From Massilia sp. 9096 (GTDB lineage: Bacteria; Pseudomonadota; Gammaproteobacteria; Burkholderiales; Burkholderiaceae_D): a stretch of DNA of 64,000 nt. Where the stretch lies: contig NZ_JQNN01000002.1 in assembly GCF_000745265.1 (NCBI RefSeq), positions 62,001 to 126,000 on the forward strand, in the 5' to 3' direction. Position numbers and translations under genes: made by a program. Below, piece by piece: positions 25,493 through 34,346 of the stretch. The notes beneath the pieces were generated by a model. The model searched no databases. It worked only from the letters and a program-made list of their open reading frames with translations, and was not told the origin of the DNA. The stretch's first letter is position 1. Every line of letters starts with the position of its first letter.

Positions 25493-25883
25493 TCATGGCT
25501 GACTGCGCTCAGCAAGTAACGCGTCGATCAACGATCTCGTGTACTTGACCTCAGGATCGGTGCTTGCCGGATCGCTCGTATGGCAATATTCACCAGCATC
25601 GAATGCCAGATACGGCGTTCGTAATGGTCGGGATCGTCCGGTCGTGATCTGCCCAAAACTCTTCGGAGACGCAGATGGTCCAGAGGGCATTCATTATTGC
25701 ATCAGCGTCTTCAAAGCCTATTTCTCTTGCCGAGTAGCGCGATGCGACGAGATACGAAACGTCATCTAGCAGCTCGGGGACGGACCGCGTACTCTCCGCA
25801 GCAACCTCCTCCACCAGCGTGTACGAGGCGCATCCGTTCTGAGCGGCTTGAAGAAGCCGGAAGTTTGGCGAAGAGTTCGTCAT
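25493..25883 (-). pseudogene. Array gene of unknown family with a frameshift
   Basis: First frame MTNSSPNFRLLQAAQNGCAS ... VSYLVASRYSAREIGFEDAD ... EEFWADHDRTIPTI loses phase near 25610. The adjacent frame continues PYLAFDAGEYCHTSDPASTD then TRSLIDALLAERSQP to a stop at 25493, abutting CBR20. The combined product would be about 129 aa. Real decay or a base-call error. Confidence 0.65.
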
Positions 25884-25906
25884 GTATCAAAAAAATAATC
25901 AGCTTG

Positions 25907-25972
25907 AACGTCTGCTTCTGGCCGACTCCTGCCGATCGGCGACAGGCAGGACCCGACCCAGAGCAGACGTAT
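25907..25972 (+). repeat. CBR21, short cassette-border repeat
   Basis: AACGTCTGCTTCTGGCCGAC, middle GCCGATCGGCGACAGGC, right CCGACCCAGAGCAGACGT; 66 bp with excellent arm pairing. Confidence 0.9.
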
Positions 25973-25987
25973 TCTTGCGTCCTTCCA

Positions 25988-26401
25988 CTAAGAGCCAGAA
26001 GCTGAGCTTTCGGCTTCACGTATCAGCTGCTCAGCTAAGCCTTCTGGAACTTCAAACGGAGCAACACAGCCTCGAAGGTACGCAATCTTTTCGTGCTGAG
26101 TCCATGCTTTCCATGCTGCTTTAGCAGCATCTCGCTGAAGATTTTTCCTCACTACTGGTAGAACGACATTGGACTCAAGCGAAGCTCGCCACTGAAGATG
26201 ACGTAGCGCATCACCCTTGTTGTCGGCACATCGAAGAAGCGCGTCACCGATTCGCTTGGACAGTGCATGAACGTATGGGCTACTCCAGAGATCTGCGTCG
26301 TCAGGATCGGCTTGAAATTTGGCTTCTGCGACGAGTCGCCAAAGTGCTAGCAACTCGTACTCATCCCAGACTTCGAATAGCGGTGCAGTTATTTCGCTCA
26401 T
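25988..26401 (-). CDS. Hypothetical protein, array gene
   Basis: 137 aa from ATG 26401 (MSEITAPLFEVWDEYELLAL). Predicted largely helical: WRLVAEAKFQADPDDADLWS, HALSKRIGDALLRCADNKG, KAAWKAWTQHEKIAYLRGCV, EGLAEQLIREAESS. No signal or membrane segment; not recognised. 15 bp from CBR21 and 30 bp from CBR22. Confidence 0.68.
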   Translation of the reverse strand: MSEITAPLFEVWDEYELLALWRLVAEAKFQADPDDADLWSSPYVHALSKRIGDALLRCADNKGDALRHLQWRASLESNVVLPVVRKNLQRDAAKAAWKAWTQHEKIAYLRGCVAPFEVPEGLAEQLIREAESSASGS

Positions 26402-26431
26402 GGGCAAAGGTCAGTTGATGATGCTGGTTGC

Positions 26432-26538
26432 AACGTCTGCTCCTGGCCGTTCTCGGCCGGTTGGGCCAGCTTATCATGTTGCCAGAGCGGAAAAGTCACG
26501 AACGGTCACGACAGGCAGCTGCCGACCCAAAGCGGCCG
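26432..26538 (+). repeat. CBR22, full cassette-border repeat
   Basis: AACGTCTGCTCCTGGCCG, GGGCCAGCTTATCATGTTGC, GTCACGAACGGTCACGACAG, CCGACCCAAAGCGGCCG. Confidence 0.92.
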
Positions 26539-26581
26539 TGCTCGCTAACTCATTTTGCGAATGCAGGTGATCCAAGCCCGG

Positions 26582-27073
26582 CTATTGATTGGTATCGAAA
26601 GGCTCTTCGAGGTGTGCGAATTCAGAGAACTCGACGACTAAAGTGCTGCCTCTTTCAAACAAGAGTTCGTGCACAAAGAGGCCGTGTGTTCCGAGCCGAA
26701 TCTCATGCGTCAGCAGGTCACCATGCGCGGTATGGCTGTAGCGTGGGTCACCAGGCCTAGCAGGTGAGTCAAAAGAATATCGCTCAACTCCCGAGTAAGT
26801 GAGATGAATAGTTCGGTCGTGGTACTGCCCAAGAAGGGACAGTTTGACCTCGAGTTTTCTCACCTCATTCCTGCTGCCCGAAGCAAGTTCACGAACGGTG
26901 AGCGACTCAAGCCATGCGTCATGAAGCGACGAAGGGGAAGAGAGGTCAAAATGATGCGAATCTGACGCAAAATCGTAAACGTGATCCGGGAGGTCACGCC
27001 TAATGGTCTGCAAGTACTCCAGATACCGAGAGTAATCAATTCCCTTTGCCTCGTCGTTAAGAATGTATTGCAT
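26582..27073 (-). CDS. Hypothetical protein, array gene
   Basis: 163 aa (MQYILNDEAKGIDYSRYLEY). A central SSLHDAWLESLTVRELASGS and KLEVKLSLLGQYHDRTIHLTYSG look like a beta-rich domain of the type seen in DUF2004-like or lipocalin-sized cassette proteins; I do not recognise the family. Its 3' end has a degenerate second copy at about 45745-45850. Upstream is CBR23, which is split by IS30. Confidence 0.68.
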   Translation of the reverse strand: MQYILNDEAKGIDYSRYLEYLQTIRRDLPDHVYDFASDSHHFDLSSPSSLHDAWLESLTVRELASGSRNEVRKLEVKLSLLGQYHDRTIHLTYSGVERYSFDSPARPGDPRYSHTAHGDLLTHEIRLGTHGLFVHELLFERGSTLVVEFSEFAHLEEPFDTNQ

Positions 27074-27097
27074 CAGTCCTTGATCCTATCGATTTCT

Positions 27098-27112
27098 ACG
27101 TCCGCTCTTGGT
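27098..27112 (+). repeat. CBR23 left part, interrupted by IS30
   Basis: ACGTCCGCTCTTGG, cut off by the IS30 end; the repeat resumes at 28342. Confidence 0.8.
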
Positions 27113-28341
27113 CTTGGATTCAACTGGTCGACGCAACAAGTTGGCTGAATCGTTCAGCGGGTGTTTGGTATTCTAAAGTCTTCCTTGGCCGCTCATTCAG
27201 TTTGCGGGCAACTTCATTGAGTTGAGCCTGCGAGTATGCTGAGACATCGACGCCTTTGGGGAAGTACTGACGCAATAGTCCATTGGTGTTTTCATTACTG
27301 CCGCGTTGCCACGGGCTGTGCGGATCACAGAAGTAGACATCGATGTCGGTAGCAAGCGTAAAGCGCTTATGGTCAGCCAGCTCTTTACCCCTGTCCCAAG
27401 TGAGTGATTGATAAAGTTCCTGGGGCAATTCGCGCGCGTTATCGATCAATGCGTCGATGACTGTTTCGGTATCTTTGCTGGCGACTTTTACCAACATGAC
27501 ATAACGGGTCTGACGCTCAACCAAAGTGGCGATCTGGCTGTTACGGTCCCCAAACAACAAGTCGCCCTCCCAATGGCCAGGTACCGCTCGATCTTCGACC
27601 ATGGCAGGGCGTTCGCTGATCGATACGGTATCTTTGATCCTGCCGTGGTTGTCGGTTTTTTGTGTGTGATGACGCGACCGGCGCATGATCCGAGGTCGCC
27701 GAAGATGCGCTAACAGCTCTTTTTTCAGCGCACCACGTGCCTGAATGAAGAGGCTACGATAAATCGTTTCGTGCGACACCTGAAAGTCCTCGTCTCCTGG
27801 AAACGTATGCTTGAGCCACCCAGCAATTTGCTCTGGTGCCCACTGTAGTTGAAGTTTGGTGGCCACCATTTCTGCCAGCACAGGATTGTCCACCAGCTTA
27901 CATGTCTTGGGACGTTGGGCACGCTTCCAGGCAGCATCGTCGGCACAGTTTGCTCGATAGCTCGTCTGGCCGCCATTCCGGCTGATCTCGCGGCTAATTG
28001 TAGAAGGTGCTCGTCCGAGAAGTTGGGCGATTCGCCGGATCGGATGACCAGCAGCTAACGAACGCGATATCTCTTCCCGCTCTGCCAGCGACAAGGCCAA
28101 CCTTGACCGCTGCCTTTGCGCAGGGCGAATGCCGCCAGACTCCGCAAGAATTCGCTGTATCGATGAGTGATTTCGATCGAACAGCGCGGCAATTTGATGC
28201 AGCGATTCGCCCTTCTTCCAACGCTCCCACATGAGCGCCTTCTGGGTTTCTGTATAGTAGATCCTAGGTCTCTGCTTCATCCGCAACACTCCTTCTGCTC
28301 ATGCAGAGTTTAGTGTGTTGCATTGACCAGTTGAATCCAAG
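27113..28341 (-). mobile_element. IS30-family insertion sequence, intact
   Basis: About 1.23 kb bounded by inverted repeats CTTGGATTCAACTGGTC (27113) and its complement ending at 28341. Contains one complete transposase gene. Inserted inside CBR23: the flanks GCTCTTGG and GCCGAACCCGGCC join to make the usual CBR arm. A truncated second copy lies at 37192-37594. Confidence 0.93.
27120..28289 (-). CDS. IS30-family transposase
   Basis: 389-aa full-length DDE transposase. N-terminal helix-turn-helix parts (KGESLHQIAALFDRNHSSIQ; REEISRSLAAGHPIRRIAQL) bind the ends. Catalytic core: Asp in VPGHWEGDLLFGDRNSQI near residue 237, Asp in LTWDRGKELADHK near 293, Glu in WQRGSNENTNGLLRQYF near 329. Complete, so potentially active. 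It is the likely source of the remnant at 37.2 kb and of the IS-end-like stretch in CBR6. Confidence 0.96.
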   Translation of the reverse strand: MLRMKQRPRIYYTETQKALMWERWKKGESLHQIAALFDRNHSSIQRILAESGGIRPAQRQRSRLALSLAEREEISRSLAAGHPIRRIAQLLGRAPSTISREISRNGGQTSYRANCADDAAWKRAQRPKTCKLVDNPVLAEMVATKLQLQWAPEQIAGWLKHTFPGDEDFQVSHETIYRSLFIQARGALKKELLAHLRRPRIMRRSRHHTQKTDNHGRIKDTVSISERPAMVEDRAVPGHWEGDLLFGDRNSQIATLVERQTRYVMLVKVASKDTETVIDALIDNARELPQELYQSLTWDRGKELADHKRFTLATDIDVYFCDPHSPWQRGSNENTNGLLRQYFPKGVDVSAYSQAQLNEVARKLNERPRKTLEYQTPAERFSQLVASTS

Positions 28342-28396
28342 GCCGAACCCGGCCGTTCGTAAGGCTGAGTGTACAGCCGCGTTGCCAGCCGGGCAA
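28342..28396 (+). repeat. CBR23 right part, beyond IS30
   Basis: GCCGAACCCGGCCGTTCGTA then AGTGTACAGCCGCGTTGCC; the far right arm is not recognisable. Confidence 0.65.
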
Positions 28397-28870
28397 CAGC
28401 ATGGTGTGTCAGCTCCTGGGCTGCCGAGCTAGGTCAAGCCTGTGCGGTGCAAAGTCAGTTTGAGCAGGACGATGTCTTTCGCGCGCGAAAGTCGCCTCTT
28501 CAAGGGGATTGATGCGTCTGCATCACAGAACAGCAGTAGAACGGCTGCAGAGCCAACTCGATGTTTACTACAGCGCCTTAGAACGCGTAGCCAAACGCGC
28601 AATCAAGATTGAGGTCATTGTTCGCCGGCGAAATCAGGTCCGGATAGCAGGGGAAATCTGAACGTGAAACGCTCAAACTGTTCGGCAAAACTACTCAACA
28701 TAACGCGGGCTATGTCGAGTATAGGCAGTGCCGGGCGCACCGGTGGTTCGCTGGAAATCCGTTCCCTGAAACGTTTCACGCCTGCGCTCAAGATATCTCT
28801 ACAGATTCTTAATTAATATGTGCTAAGCAATTGTCGTCATATAGTTATTTCGAAGATGAACATGTTGATG
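28397..28870. other. 474-bp intergenic stretch, only a doubtful short ORF
   Basis: Contains a 49-codon plus-strand frame (28512-28661, MRLHHRTAVERLQSQLDVYY...) without clear ribosome site or family. Otherwise nothing recognised. This is the left border of the inserted 28.9-37.2 kb block. Confidence 0.4.
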
Positions 28871-29701
28871 TTATAACTGATCGCCTAAAGCCCTTGCTGG
28901 TCGGTCCCATTGGACTAGGTCTCCTGCGTGAAAAGGACTCTGCATAAATGCTTCGACCGCGCGCTCTGAACAAAGATGTTTAAAGGCCCGGTTTGCATAA
29001 CCATGCTGCGCTGCTAACGCACTTGCAGGGCAGCACCAGTTCATAGTCTCGATAATTTGTTCATGCCGGTGTTGCAATGTCTGTACAACATCACGCAAGC
29101 TTGCAGTGGACCTTAGCTTTAATCGGTGCGGCTTCCATATTGGTTCCAGATGCGCAACGGCGTTGCGTAGGTTTTGGATCATGACAAGCGTGTCTATCAA
29201 TTTTGACACGTTTTCTTGGTAGCTCCAGTGTGAGACCTTAGAGTGGGGATGGTAGGCGAAGGTAGCAACCAAAATGTGGGCGCGGTCTTTTTTCGCTAAA
29301 CCGCGCAAAAAACTTGGCCAGAATCCAAACGATAAAGAAGCAATAACACCGTCAGGCGAGAGGCCTGGACTTTTTTCCAAAATTTCATCGATCTGCTTCG
29401 CGCCTTTTGACGTTGTCTTCAGGCAGCCGGCCACTTGCTGATCATACCAAGGGGAGGAGACGCTTCTACCTTGCGAACTGTACCGTGAAGCTGCCATGTG
29501 AACCGAGTTCCTGAGCACAACTTCATACATGCTCAAGCAAGGCCAGAGTGCGTTCGAAACTGCTTGTCCCCAAAGGTAGGCTCCTAGCACTTGTTCGTCT
29601 GATACACAGTTAAAAAACGATCTGTACGGAGCGCTGCGTGGGCTACCGATGGTTGCAAGTACTGTGGTTACATCAGCCTGATGTGTATTTTTATTGATCA
29701 T
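28871..29701 (-). CDS. Abi family protein (HEPN-like, abortive-infection type)
   Basis: 276 aa. Seen: AYLWGQAVSNALWPCLSMYEVVLRNSVHMAA near residue 40, SLSFGFWPSFLRGLAKKDRA near residue 125, and MIQNLRNAVAHLEPIWKPHR near residue 175. The RN-x3-H motif (RNAVAH) and the FGFW segment are typical of Abi-like HEPN proteins that act as RNases in phage defence. A complete stand-alone gene. It faces away from the XRE gene at 29934 across a terminator hairpin, so the two are not an operon; pairing as toxin and regulator is possible but unproven. Confidence 0.78.
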   Translation of the reverse strand: MINKNTHQADVTTVLATIGSPRSAPYRSFFNCVSDEQVLGAYLWGQAVSNALWPCLSMYEVVLRNSVHMAASRYSSQGRSVSSPWYDQQVAGCLKTTSKGAKQIDEILEKSPGLSPDGVIASLSFGFWPSFLRGLAKKDRAHILVATFAYHPHSKVSHWSYQENVSKLIDTLVMIQNLRNAVAHLEPIWKPHRLKLRSTASLRDVVQTLQHRHEQIIETMNWCCPASALAAQHGYANRAFKHLCSERAVEAFMQSPFHAGDLVQWDRPARALGDQL

Positions 29702-29806
29702 TCTGTGGTAGATGCGCTATACTTCTTCCCGTAGCCCAGTGTGATCCCACTCCCGCTCCTTTTGCGAGGAACCTAAGCCGGTGATGCCACATTGGCAATA
29801 GAGTCT

Positions 29807-29838
29807 TAAAAGCCACCCACGAGGTGGCTTTTGGCTTT
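29807..29838. terminator. Bidirectional rho-independent terminator hairpin
   Basis: AAAAGCCACC / GGTGGCTTTT with a 5-base loop, followed by TTTTT on the plus side and A-rich sequence on the other. It terminates a transcript entering from the left; no gene on the plus strand was recognised there. Confidence 0.75.
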
Positions 29839-29879
29839 TTAAGCCTTGATTAAACGTAATTTTACAGTTTAGAATTAAA

Positions 29880-29888
29880 GTTATCCAC
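29880..29888 (+). promoter_or_regulatory. Perfect DnaA-box sequence, single
   Basis: TTATCCACA in the AT-rich leader of the XRE gene. No cluster of boxes, so not evidence of an origin; may be chance. Confidence 0.3.
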
Positions 29889-29933
29889 AGTCTGACGCAG
29901 TTTTTTCACTGAAGTGACAGCTTTGGCACTTTT

Positions 29934-30296
29934 ATGACTACCCCCACGTTTAGCGATATTCTTGGCTCAGATGTAGGACGCTATCGGTCACTCTTGTCAG
30001 ACCGTTTACGTCTAGAAAGAAAGCATCGTGGCCTTACGCAAGAGCAGTTCGCAGGCTTACTTCAGGTATCAAGTCGGACATACAAACGGTTCGAGCTTGG
30101 GACGTGTGACTCACTAGAACTATTCTTAAGTATTGTCATAGCAATCGGAAAGACATCAGCATTGGACCTTGTCTTCCCAAATCCGCCTACAGTAGCAAAA
30201 CCAAGAACCCCGGCGGGTGCGATGGCAAAGTTGAACGAAAAGCGGGCTCTGGAAATGAGAAAGTCAGAAAGAAAGCAAAAAGCCCAAGATGGTTGA
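29934..30296 (+). CDS. XRE-family helix-turn-helix regulator
   Basis: 120 aa. Helix-turn-helix at residues 24-70: RLERKHRGLTQEQFAGLLQVSSRTYKRFELG, Cro/C1 type. The tail is basic (KLNEKRALEMRKSERKQKAQ). Plus strand, AT-rich leader, preceded by a terminator so likely its own transcript. Role unknown: a phage- or island-type repressor fits the recombinase further right. Confidence 0.85.
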   Translation: MTTPTFSDILGSDVGRYRSLLSDRLRLERKHRGLTQEQFAGLLQVSSRTYKRFELGTCDSLELFLSIVIAIGKTSALDLVFPNPPTVAKPRTPAGAMAKLNEKRALEMRKSERKQKAQDG

Positions 30297-30310
30297 TTAT
30301 AGTAGAGCTG

Positions 30311-30469
30311 CTTTGTCCCTTGCTTGACGATCAGCCTCGCCCCGCACCCTGGACGGCAGCACTGGCACTCTAGGCCGGCTGCGAGGGGATTGGTCGGCGC
30401 CAGCAGCCGATCGCCCTGGCGCCCGAACGGCACTTTCAACCCTTTGTCGGGCTTGTCGGTCGTGGCCAT
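30311..30469 (-). pseudogene. 5' fragment of a CoiA-like gene cut at the island edge
   Basis: From ATG 30469, 21 bp after the recombinase stop, the first 53 residues read VPFGRQGDRLLAPTNPLAAG, then CRPGCGARLIVKQGTK. This resembles the N-terminal zinc-finger part of CoiA-family competence/nuclease proteins. Similarity stops near 30311 where AT-rich sequence of the XRE region begins, so the rest is missing. It marks the truncation of the DUF4209-recombinase operon. Confidence 0.55.
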
Positions 30470-30490
30470 TTTAGACGCGGTACCCGGGCA

Positions 30491-32311
30491 TCACACCGCC
30501 TTCTTGCGGCGCGCACCCGCCTCGCCGCCCTGTTTGCCGTAGTACTGCTCTGCGGCCTCGGCGATCCGCTTTTCCTTCGCCTTGACGTAGATGGATGTTG
30601 TCGCCGCGCTGGCATGGCCGAGTACGTCCTGCACGACGACGATCGGCATGTCATCTTCGACGGCCAGCGTGCCGAACGTATGCCGGAAGGCGTGCGGAGA
30701 AGTGTGCTCGAGCTGGACTAGGTCCTCCGGCGTCAGCAGCGGCGCCTCTTGCGACGTGTACTCAACCACGTGCGCCTGCACGCGGCCCAGGGCGCCGGCG
30801 ATCACGTCATACAGCGAATTTGCGCGATAGCCGTTGGCACCGTTATCCCGGTGCCGTGCCCGGGCCGCAGGCGTGCCCGGTACCACAAGAGGCGCCAGCA
30901 GCGGCATGTCCGCTGGCGAGCCGTCGAAGTCGAGTCCGCGATCGCGCCAGTGCGCGCGCAGCGCATCGATGGTGCGCCTGCTGACCGGCACCTTGCGGAT
31001 CTTGCTGCGCTTGCCGAGCACCGTGAGCATCCACACGCCGCTGGCGTGCTGGCTCGCTCTGAGCTTGTTCTGATGCGCGCTGGCCACCTCGGCGCGGCGC
31101 AGGCCCGAGTCCCCCATCAGCAGGATCGCCGCCAGCGCCACCCGGTCCTGCTGGTTGTCGAATGCCGCCGCGCGCAGAGTCAACACCTCGACGACCGTAT
31201 CCCAGGCATTTCTGCTGAGCGCGCGGTCGACCTGCATGTGCTCGGCCTGCACGATCACCACGGGGTCCTTCACGGCGGTCCACGGATTGCCAGCCAGGTA
31301 GCGCACCTTGACCAGCCAGTCGAACATACCGCGCAGGATGAGCACGGCCTGCTTCTGCGATCCCGTGCTCATCGGCTCCTCGGCGAACGGCCGCCACCGC
31401 TTGCTGGTCTTGACGGTGCGTGGGCCGCGGAAATCCGGCGTCGGCGCCACCAGGAACTGCTTGTAGCGCTCGCAGTCGTCGACCAGCAGCGACGACATCG
31501 GCTTGCATGCCACCAGTGCACACCACAGGATGAATCGCTCCAGCTCCTTTCGGTAGGCCCGTTCCGTGTGGGCCTGGCCCTTGTAGCGCACCAGGTAGGC
31601 GTTGATCGCCTCGAGGTCGTTCCGGGCGGCGATGAAGCAGAACGCCGGCGAGCGGTTCGCGCCCTGCAGCCCGGACAGCCATACCGGCAGCTGGAAGGTG
31701 CCGAGGGGCGCCAGCGCGGCGCGGCGCGTCGGATCCAGTACCGGCAGCAGGTCGAAATCCTCCGCCGGCCCGGCGTGGGCGCCGTCCAGGTCGATATCCC
31801 CCAGCTGGTCCGGCCACTGGCGCAGCCAGCGCAGAATCGCGCCCGCCCGGCCGGCACCCACCCTCGGCACCGAGCGCCACCATCCGGGCCCGCGCCGCTT
31901 GATCAGGTCTACCAGCTCGCCGATCGTCAGCACATCCTCTTCCTTCAGCACGCGGGCGGTCTTCGGCCGGAACCATTGTGCAACCGGCTGCGCTCGGCTT
32001 GGCGCCGGGCGCGGCATGTCGGCCGCCTTGATCAGGATGTTGAGCGCCTTGTCGGTGATGGCGCCCCCCTGGCGTGCACCCTTCAGGATCTCGGCAAAGG
32101 CGGGATTGTGCTCGATCGAGCGCTCTATCAGCGCGTTGCGCATGTCTATAAGCCAGCGTTCCAGGCCTTGCTCGACCTGCGGGCTGTCTTCGCTATAGTA
32201 CAGGTCGGCGATGCGCTGGATTGGGATTTTAAGCACGTAGGCGCGCAGCGCCGTGTAGTCGGTGCGGTTATAGGCCAGTTCGGGCAGCGCGACGTCGGTA
32301 TGCTGGGCCAT
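30491..32311 (-). CDS. Tyrosine site-specific recombinase with DUF3701 N-terminal region
   Basis: 606 aa from ATG 32311. The N-terminal about 250 residues match the DUF3701 phage-integrase-associated type. A core-binding SAM-like domain follows (AYLVRYKGQAHTERAYRKEL). The catalytic domain has Arg in LLMGDSGLRRAEVASAHQ near residue 435, HxxR in SPHAFRHTFGTLAV near 545 and the final His...Tyr in VLGHASAATTSIYVKAK near 577, all present. Such enzymes integrate genomic islands. It is not an integron integrase. Starts 2 bp after the DUF4209 gene, so the two are one operon; a longer upstream frame is an artefact of high GC. Confidence 0.9.
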   Translation of the reverse strand: MAQHTDVALPELAYNRTDYTALRAYVLKIPIQRIADLYYSEDSPQVEQGLERWLIDMRNALIERSIEHNPAFAEILKGARQGGAITDKALNILIKAADMPRPAPSRAQPVAQWFRPKTARVLKEEDVLTIGELVDLIKRRGPGWWRSVPRVGAGRAGAILRWLRQWPDQLGDIDLDGAHAGPAEDFDLLPVLDPTRRAALAPLGTFQLPVWLSGLQGANRSPAFCFIAARNDLEAINAYLVRYKGQAHTERAYRKELERFILWCALVACKPMSSLLVDDCERYKQFLVAPTPDFRGPRTVKTSKRWRPFAEEPMSTGSQKQAVLILRGMFDWLVKVRYLAGNPWTAVKDPVVIVQAEHMQVDRALSRNAWDTVVEVLTLRAAAFDNQQDRVALAAILLMGDSGLRRAEVASAHQNKLRASQHASGVWMLTVLGKRSKIRKVPVSRRTIDALRAHWRDRGLDFDGSPADMPLLAPLVVPGTPAARARHRDNGANGYRANSLYDVIAGALGRVQAHVVEYTSQEAPLLTPEDLVQLEHTSPHAFRHTFGTLAVEDDMPIVVVQDVLGHASAATTSIYVKAKEKRIAEAAEQYYGKQGGEAGARRKKAV

Positions 32312-32313
32312 CC

Positions 32314-34173
32314 TTACGCTCCCCGTTCCCGTGTGGCGGGCGCGCGTTCCTGCTCCTCGGGAAGGTTGGTCACGAACGACGTCACCACCAGGCGCAGCAC
32401 CAGCCACCAGGCGTAGACGCCATGCACACTGTTGCACAGCGCGCTGTCGGCCATGCCGTGCGCGACGGCGTTGCGCAGGTTCGGCCCCTCCTGTTCGCAC
32501 ATGAGTGAGCGGACGGTGAACGTCAGGTCTTCGCCAAACACTTCGGTCATTTGCGGCCGCTCGACCAGGTTCGACAAGCCGATCTCCATATCCAGCCCGT
32601 TCGCGTCGTGCGTCGTCGTCTGAGCGCCGGCGTCCTGCAGCGCAACCCGAACCATGTGTTCGAACTGCGGCACCAGGATGTGGATCGACTGCACGTAGTC
32701 CCCGCAGTACCCGGCGTACAGACCCTTGGCGACGACGTCGGCGCGGTCGCGCGGTACGATGCCGGCGTTCCCGGCCAGGTGCTCGAAGTCGAGCGGGGTC
32801 AAATAGCACTCCAGCTGCATTGCCTCGAGTGCGGGGCGGATCATCCCATACGCTGTCATGGCCACCATGTCGCAGCAGCCCCTGATGGCCCGCGATTCGA
32901 CCTGCGCGGCTTCCGCCTCCAGGCCGCTGTCGGCGCCGGCGCGGCGCGCGACGGCACGGCCGTCGCCGGCGAAGGTGACCCCGCCGAACAACCGGCCGAC
33001 GAAGCTTTGCGCCAGCAGCGCTTGGGCGTCCTGAACCAGTTCGTCGCGTCGCGGGAACGGCTGCAGCGTGCAGAATGCAAGCAACGCCTTCAACAGCGTC
33101 TTTCCTTGCACGCGCCGCACGGCTTCGCGCACGGCGTCGGTGAGGTTGATCCGCGGTCCCTGCGCGACACGCATTTCGCCCAGCGCGAGGCGTCCGGCTG
33201 CCGCCAGCTTCGCGCGCAGATCGGCGATGATGTCCTCGACCCCGTGCGCAGCGCGGTGCGGACCCGGCACGTCGCGATAGGCTTTGATGGCACGGGTAAG
33301 AAATTCTTGACGGGCGATCGCCGATGGGCTTGCGTCCGCCTGCGCCGCGAGGCTGGCGCCGATCAGGGCCTGCATCTCGGTCTGTTTCTCGGATAGGCGG
33401 GCCCGTTCGTACCATTTGCCAGCCTCGTCTAAAAAGCCTTCGGCATCCGCGCTGCAGCCGGCGGCGAGGCGTTCGCGCCCCACGCGTTCCAGCTCGCCCG
33501 CGATCCTGGGCGCTTGGGCCACGGCGCGCTTTTCCACATACAGGGGGCGCACGTAAAACAGCGGCTCGAAGGTGCCTGCCCCGGACGCCCGGTCGAACGC
33601 GGCAAGCAGCACCGCCTCGATGTCCGCGGTCCGGTCTCCGGCGCCGCCGCCGATCGACGCCGCCAGCTGCAGGGCGCGGTGCAGGACCGCCCGGCCGCTC
33701 AGGTGCCAGGTATCGAAATCGATGGCATGTATGCGGTAGCCGTCGATGGCAGCATGGGCAAACTCGACCCCCTTGCGCCGGTCCTTGAGCCACACCAGAT
33801 CGGCCAGCCGGGCGCGCAGCAGCGGATTGGACACGACGTCGACCAGTTGCACGAGCAGGTCGACCTGCGCCGTGCTCAGGTCTTCGGGAAGCATGGTGCG
33901 GGTGCCATCGGCCCAGCGCGCGAGCGGCTGGAACGGCGCCGCGCGGGTGTCCGGCTCCAGCATCATCGACGCGATGGCCGCCATGAAGCCTAGGGCGCGG
34001 GCGCGTAGCGCCTCGCCAGCGGCGTCCGCGTCGCGGGCGGCCCGGGACAGCAGGCTGTACATTTCACCAGCATCGTGCGTCGACGCCGCGCCCAGCAGAT
34101 CATTGAGGCCGGCTGCCAGGATGTCGGCTACAGTGAGTTCGAGTGGCTGTGCCGGCGGCGGCGTATCGGGCAT
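32314..34173 (-). CDS. DUF4209 domain protein
   Basis: 619 aa from ATG 34173. Largely helical. The C-terminal third has the DUF4209 pattern: LYAGYCGDYVQSIHILVPQFEHMVRVAL, then FGEDLTFTVRSLMCEQEGPN and LRNAVAHGMADSALCNSVHG, with an RN-x3-H motif (RNAVAH) similar to HEPN proteins. The N-terminal part (TVADILAAGLNDLLGAAST) is the companion domain usually seen with it. Function unknown; such proteins turn up in defence and mobile contexts. Coupled to the recombinase downstream. Confidence 0.82.
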   Translation of the reverse strand: MPDTPPPAQPLELTVADILAAGLNDLLGAASTHDAGEMYSLLSRAARDADAAGEALRARALGFMAAIASMMLEPDTRAAPFQPLARWADGTRTMLPEDLSTAQVDLLVQLVDVVSNPLLRARLADLVWLKDRRKGVEFAHAAIDGYRIHAIDFDTWHLSGRAVLHRALQLAASIGGGAGDRTADIEAVLLAAFDRASGAGTFEPLFYVRPLYVEKRAVAQAPRIAGELERVGRERLAAGCSADAEGFLDEAGKWYERARLSEKQTEMQALIGASLAAQADASPSAIARQEFLTRAIKAYRDVPGPHRAAHGVEDIIADLRAKLAAAGRLALGEMRVAQGPRINLTDAVREAVRRVQGKTLLKALLAFCTLQPFPRRDELVQDAQALLAQSFVGRLFGGVTFAGDGRAVARRAGADSGLEAEAAQVESRAIRGCCDMVAMTAYGMIRPALEAMQLECYLTPLDFEHLAGNAGIVPRDRADVVAKGLYAGYCGDYVQSIHILVPQFEHMVRVALQDAGAQTTTHDANGLDMEIGLSNLVERPQMTEVFGEDLTFTVRSLMCEQEGPNLRNAVAHGMADSALCNSVHGVYAWWLVLRLVVTSFVTNLPEEQERAPATRERGA

Positions 34174-34268
34174 GGGGGATGGCCGGAGACGGATATCTCG
34201 GCTCCAAGTTAATGGCTGAAAGTACCATCCTAACCCTGTTTCACGGCCAAAACAAGCATAAACGCAAC

Positions 34269-34290
34269 GATGATAATACGCGTTATCATC
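34269..34290. promoter_or_regulatory. Candidate operator upstream of the DUF4209-recombinase operon
   Basis: Perfect inverted repeat GATGATAA-N6-TTATCATC, 96 bp upstream of the DUF4209 start, in the gap to the GNAT-like gene. Probably bound by an unidentified repressor. Confidence 0.5.
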
Positions 34291-34346
34291 GAAGATATCG
34301 AAGGTTGAAAGTGCAAAAGTTATATTGAATCCGAGCCAAGCCAACA

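Noticed and set aside
29740..29800. tRNA or tmRNA 3' end as an attachment site before the terminator
   Set aside because: GTGATCCCACTCCCGCTCC looks like a T-arm to acceptor strand, but no matching 5' half or second copy was found.
29880..29888. Replication origin at the DnaA box
   Set aside because: A single box without dnaA, dnaN, parAB, iterons or a box cluster.
30491..32311. The tyrosine recombinase as the integron integrase for the array
   Set aside because: It has a DUF3701 N-terminus, not the IntI architecture, and sits in a separately inserted block. A role at CBRs cannot be excluded but nothing supports it.
30491..33793. A 1100-codon minus-strand frame as one giant protein
   Set aside because: Only the part from 32311 on has recombinase homology; the rest is a shadow of the DUF4209 gene in another frame in high-GC DNA.
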